64,000 nt of DNA, taken from contig NZ_CP092332.1 in assembly GCF_029866485.1 (NCBI RefSeq), forward strand, positions 310,001-374,000, written 5' to 3'. The stretch's first letter is position 1. Each line of letters opens with the position of its first letter. Positions 61,513 through 64,000 of the stretch are shown piece by piece. Source of the stretch: Flavobacterium keumense. Its GTDB lineage: Bacteria; Bacteroidota; Bacteroidia; Flavobacteriales; Flavobacteriaceae. The position numbers and the translations under genes were made by a program. The notes below the pieces were generated by a model. The model worked only from the letters and a program-made list of their open reading frames with translations. It had not been told where the DNA came from and did not search any database.

Positions 61513-61735
61513 ATGTGGAGTTTAAAATGCTAAAATAAGAAAAAAATCGGTTGAATGAAGCGATTTGGCCAATGACCAAAAGATTATGATTCATAAAAGC
61601 ATTGAAAAACCAAGCTTTTTGGTAAAATTAATCCAATTTTATCAAAAAAGAAGTTCAAAAAATACAAAAATACAAACAAGTCGTAAAACAAATCCTTTAG
61701 CTGCTGATAATCAGAACGAAATAATATTTTAGGAC
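61513..61735. other. AT-rich spacer upstream of the second LacI gene and rplM
   Basis: About 220 bases with no ORF. A 5-bp hairpin ACCAA/TTGGT lies near 61600-61623. No CGAAAACG palindrome or TAnnTTTG box for the LacI gene was found; the rplM promoter begins just after this stretch. Confidence 0.5.
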
Positions 61736-61738
61736 AAT

Positions 61739-61768
61739 TTGTATTTCAGAAAAATAATTGTACTTTTG
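61739..61768 (+). promoter_or_regulatory. rplM-rpsI promoter (TTG-N19-TACTTTTG)
   Basis: TTG at 61739-61741 and TACTTTTG at 61761-61768, 19 bp apart, fit the Bacteroidota consensus very well. Transcription should begin near 61773. Confidence 0.72.
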
Positions 61769-61788
61769 CATCCCCTTTATTGGGGATG
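61769..61788 (+). promoter_or_regulatory. 5' end hairpin of the rplM transcript
   Basis: CATCCCC and GGGGATG form a 7-bp stem with a 6-nt loop. It covers the predicted transcription start, so the mRNA would begin with a CCCC/GGGG hairpin about 25 nt before the start codon. It may be a feedback site for L13 or simply stabilise the 5' end. Confidence 0.45.
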
Positions 61789-61813
61789 GAATGTTTAATT
61801 AAAAATAAAAATT

Positions 61814-62269
61814 GTGAACACATTAAGCTACAAGACAATTTCAGCTAACAAAGCCACTGTATCTAAAGAGTGGATTGTTGTTGATGCTGATGGTCATAAC
61901 TTAGGTCGTCTTGCTTCAAAAGTCGCTATGATTTTGAGAGGTAAATACAAGCCAAGTTATACACCGCACGTGGACTGTGGAGATAACGTAATCGTTATTA
62001 ACGCAGAGAAAATCAACCTTACAGGTAACAAATTGGATGAAAAAACATACATCCGTCACACTGGTTATCCTGGAGGACAAAGAAGTTTGACTGCAAAAGT
62101 ATTGCAATCAAAAAACCCAGCTTTATTAGTAGAAAAAGCTGTAAAAGGAATGTTACCTAAAAACAAATTAGGAGCTGAACTTTTTAGAAATTTAAATGTT
62201 GTTGTAGGATCTGAGCACAAACAAGGCGCTCAAAAACCTAAAACTGTTAACCTAAACGATCTTAAGTAA
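61814..62269 (+). CDS. rplM: 50S ribosomal protein L13
   Basis: 151 residues, usual length for flavobacteria. Family motifs are KEWIVVDADGHNLGRLASKVAMILRGKYKPSYTPHVDCGDNVIVINA (about residues 19-64) and the C-terminal AVKGMLPKNKLGAELFRNLNVV. It binds 23S rRNA early in 50S assembly. The start codon is GTG (61814-61816), preceded by A-rich sequence. Its stop overlaps the rpsI start by one base (TAATG). Confidence 0.97.
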   Translation: MNTLSYKTISANKATVSKEWIVVDADGHNLGRLASKVAMILRGKYKPSYTPHVDCGDNVIVINAEKINLTGNKLDEKTYIRHTGYPGGQRSLTAKVLQSKNPALLVEKAVKGMLPKNKLGAELFRNLNVVVGSEHKQGAQKPKTVNLNDLK

Positions 62270-62655
62270 TGGGAGTTATTCACAAAATCGGTAGAAGAAA
62301 AACCGCTGTTGCACGTGTTTATGTTTCGGAAGGAACAGGAGTAATCACTGTAAACAAAAAAGAATTCGCAACTTACTTTCCAACAGCTACTTTACAGTAC
62401 AAAGTGTTACAACCAATGTCTATGACAGAAAACGCTAACAATTTTGACGTAAAAGTAAATGTTTATGGAGGTGGTTCAACTGGTCAAGCAGAAGCTGTAA
62501 GAATGGCATTAGCACGTGTAATGTGTGAAGTAAATGCAGAAAACAGAGCAATCTTGAAACCAGAAGGTTTATTAACTAGAGACCCTAGAATGGTTGAACG
62601 TAAGAAATTCGGTCAGAAGAAAGCTCGTAAGAGATTCCAATTCTCTAAACGTTAA
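62269..62655 (+). CDS. rpsI: 30S ribosomal protein S9
   Basis: 128 residues. VIHKIGRRKTAVARVYVSEGTG at the start and the basic C-terminal tail KKFGQKKARKRFQFSKR (which reaches the P-site tRNA) are diagnostic. Its ATG overlaps the rplM stop by one base, so the two are translationally coupled, the usual rplM-rpsI pair. Confidence 0.98.
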   Translation: MGVIHKIGRRKTAVARVYVSEGTGVITVNKKEFATYFPTATLQYKVLQPMSMTENANNFDVKVNVYGGGSTGQAEAVRMALARVMCEVNAENRAILKPEGLLTRDPRMVERKKFGQKKARKRFQFSKR

Positions 62656-62663
62656 TAGTACCT

Positions 62664-62801
62664 GTCTTGTTCAAATGGAGCAAGACATCGTTCATTTATT
62701 ATTGAATTTAAAAACACAGTTATTGTTGCTCCTACCGAGGTAGGGAATAGTTTAGCATCTAAATGTATATAGCCGAGTAATCGCCATCTATACATTGCTA
62801 A
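62664..62801 (+). promoter_or_regulatory. Structured leader upstream of rpsB
   Basis: The 173 bases between rpsI and rpsB hold three paired elements. First, a 9-bp hairpin (62664-62672 with 62678-62686, one G-U). Second, CCTAC-CGAG-GTAGG at 62731-62744. Third, a long two-part stem in which TTAGC (62752-62756) pairs with GCTAA (62797-62801) and AATGTATA (62762-62769) pairs with TATACATT (62789-62796), enclosing a 19-nt loop. No TAnnTTTG box is seen, so this is probably inside the rplM transcript. An S2 autoregulatory leader is the likely meaning. Confidence 0.55.
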
Positions 62802-62828
62802 TCAACAGAACGTAAACTAGTACAAAAA

Positions 62829-63605
62829 ATGGCAAACAAAGTTGAAGTAAAAGAATTACTAGAAGCAGGTGTTCACTTCGGACACATGACTAGAAAATGG
62901 GACCCAAACATGGCTCCTTACATTTATATGGAACGTAATGGAATCCACATTATCAATCTATATAAAACTGCAGCAAAAATCGAAGAAGCTAACGAAGCTT
63001 TGAAAAAAATCGCTGCATCAGGTAGAAAAATCTTATTCGTTGCTACCAAAAAACAAGCAAAAGATATTGTAGCTGAGAAAGCTAAATCTGCAAACATGCC
63101 TTACATCACTGAAAGATGGCCAGGTGGAATGTTGACTAACTTCGTAACTATCCGTAAAGCTGTTAAAAAAATGGCTACGATTGATAAAATGAAGAAAGAC
63201 GGAACATTCAATACTCTTTCAAAAAAAGAGCGTTTACAAGTAGATCGTCTTCGTGCTAAATTAGAGAAAAACTTAGGTTCTATCGCTGACATGTCTAGAC
63301 TACCTGCAGCCTTGTTCGTAGTAGATATTAAAGCTGAACACATCGCTATAAAAGAAGCTCAAAAATTAAACATTCCAGTTTTTGCAATGGTAGATACGAA
63401 TTCAGACCCAAGAGAGGTTGATTACGTAATCCCTGCAAATGATGATGCTTCTAAATCAATCGATAAAATTTTAACTTTAGTTACAGCTGCTGTTATTGAA
63501 GGTCTTTCTGATAGAGGATCTGAAAAAGAAGTAGAAACAGAAGAAACTCCTGCTGAAGAAGTAGAAGCTGCTCCTGCTGAAGAAACTCCAGCTACTGAAG
63601 AGTAA
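62829..63605 (+). CDS. rpsB: 30S ribosomal protein S2
   Basis: 258 residues. ELLEAGVHFGHMTRKWDPNMAPYIYMERNGIHIINL at the start, ERWPGGMLTNFVTIRK near residue 95 and VFAMVDTNSDPREVDYVIPANDDASKSI near residue 190 are typical of S2. The last ~30 residues are a low-complexity Glu/Thr/Pro/Ala tail with repeated EETPAEE units, common in this phylum. It is followed by tsf, the standard pair, and preceded by a structured leader. Confidence 0.98.
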   Translation: MANKVEVKELLEAGVHFGHMTRKWDPNMAPYIYMERNGIHIINLYKTAAKIEEANEALKKIAASGRKILFVATKKQAKDIVAEKAKSANMPYITERWPGGMLTNFVTIRKAVKKMATIDKMKKDGTFNTLSKKERLQVDRLRAKLEKNLGSIADMSRLPAALFVVDIKAEHIAIKEAQKLNIPVFAMVDTNSDPREVDYVIPANDDASKSIDKILTLVTAAVIEGLSDRGSEKEVETEETPAEEVEAAPAEETPATEE

Positions 63606-63617
63606 TCAATTATTTTT

Positions 63618-63691
63618 AAGATTGAAGGATTTGAAGATTACAAATTATTGATTATACAATTGATAATTAAATCCTTAAATTTTTCAATCTT
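63618..63691 (+). repeat. Interrupted inverted repeat between rpsB and tsf
   Basis: AAGATTG and AAGGATTT (63618-63632) pair with AAATCCTT (63669-63676) and CAATCTT (63685-63691), with an 8-nt bulge in the right arm. A smaller AT stem (AATTAT/ATAATT) lies inside. There is no T run of terminator type directly after it. It may modulate the ratio of rpsB to tsf mRNA. Confidence 0.4.
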
Positions 63692-63714
63692 TTAATCTTT
63701 AAATCAAAAAAAAT

Positions 63715-64000
63715 ATGGCAACAATTACTGCTGCAGATGTAAATAAATTAAGAACAATCACAGGTGCAGGTATGATGGACTGCAAAAAAGCCTTGGTTGA
63801 AGCTGACGGAGATTTCGATTTAGCTATCGAAAATTTACGTAAAAAAGGACAAAAAGTAGCTGCTAACCGTTCTGATAGAGAATCTACAGAAGGTGCTGTT
63901 ATCGCTGTTGTTAATGACGCTAAAACAGCTGGTGTTGTGATTTCATTAAACTGCGAAACTGACTTCGTAGGTAAAAACGAAGCATTCGTAAAATTAGCGC
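63715..64000 (+). CDS. tsf: Elongation factor Ts, N-terminal part only
   Basis: The first 95 codons are in the window; the gene runs off the right edge. ITAADVNKLRTITGAGMMDCKKALVEADGDFDLAIENLRKKGQKVAANRS is the N-terminal UBA-like domain, and LNCETDFVGKNEAF is the start of the TDFV core that contacts EF-Tu. It exchanges GDP for GTP on EF-Tu. It lies 109 bp after rpsB. Confidence 0.96.
   Translation, partial: MATITAADVNKLRTITGAGMMDCKKALVEADGDFDLAIENLRKKGQKVAANRSDRESTEGAVIAVVNDAKTAGVVISLNCETDFVGKNEAFVKLA

Noticed and set aside
62664..62686. Hairpin after rpsI as a terminator
   Set aside because: The 9-bp stem is followed by ATCGTTCATT, not a T run, and rpsB has no visible promoter of its own.

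Overview
The window looks like chromosomal core DNA of a Flavobacterium (Bacteroidota). It is AT-rich, encodes the gliding/type IX secretion protein SprA, an alternative complex III respiratory operon and SusC/SusD proteins, and uses promoters of the Bacteroidota type (TAnnTTTG at -7, sometimes with TTG 17-23 bp upstream). Ribosome binding sites of the Shine-Dalgarno type are not evident. No IS element, phage gene, CRISPR array, tRNA or rRNA was seen. Genus assignment is inference from gene content.

Layout. 1-13 kb (all minus): the end of a heme O synthase gene, an MFS exporter, gcvH-vanZ, then maeB-ruvA-sprA, and a CBS-domain gene. 13-36 kb: a sugar-utilisation region. An SLC45-like sugar transporter with a PfkB kinase (minus), a SusCD pair (minus), and a plus-strand operon (GH32 fructosidase, GLUT-type transporter, fructokinase, VOC protein, GH13 alpha-glucosidase) are followed by a LacI-family regulator. 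Inserted between the transporter and susCD is a minus-strand set of two paralogous FG-GAP/ASPIC lipoproteins, a vanadium-haloperoxidase-type PAP2 lipoprotein and a membrane-anchored SRPBCC/effector-binding-like protein. 37-39 kb: queG and ruvB separated by a structured RNA candidate. 39-50.5 kb: actABCDEF plus cytochrome oxidase subunits II and I as one operon. 50.6-56 kb: a SPOR protein, then rimP-nusA-infB (minus) and a cysteine-less thioredoxin-like gene. 56-61.5 kb: a membrane metallophosphoesterase, polA and a second LacI regulator. 61.8-64 kb: rplM-rpsI-rpsB-tsf (tsf runs off the end).

How the sugar genes work together (inference): SusCD imports a sucrose- or fructan-type glycan, GH32 and GH13 enzymes split fructosyl and glucosyl bonds, the MFS proteins move the sugars into the cytoplasm and the PfkB kinases phosphorylate them. 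The main discovery candidate is regulatory. The palindrome CGAAAACGTTTTCG (one variant base in one copy) lies upstream of the three transcription units of this region. In all three its centre is exactly 62.5 bp upstream of the first base of the predicted -7 box, and in two of them a second weaker copy lies 20-21 bp closer. None of the three promoters has a TTG -33 element. This fixed helical phase upstream of weak promoters suggests a LacI-family protein acting as an activator.

Other points: a terminator-like hairpin in the rimP-nusA-infB leader, a structured rpsB leader, a queG gene with no ATG at its conserved start, and a predicted leaderless ruvB mRNA.
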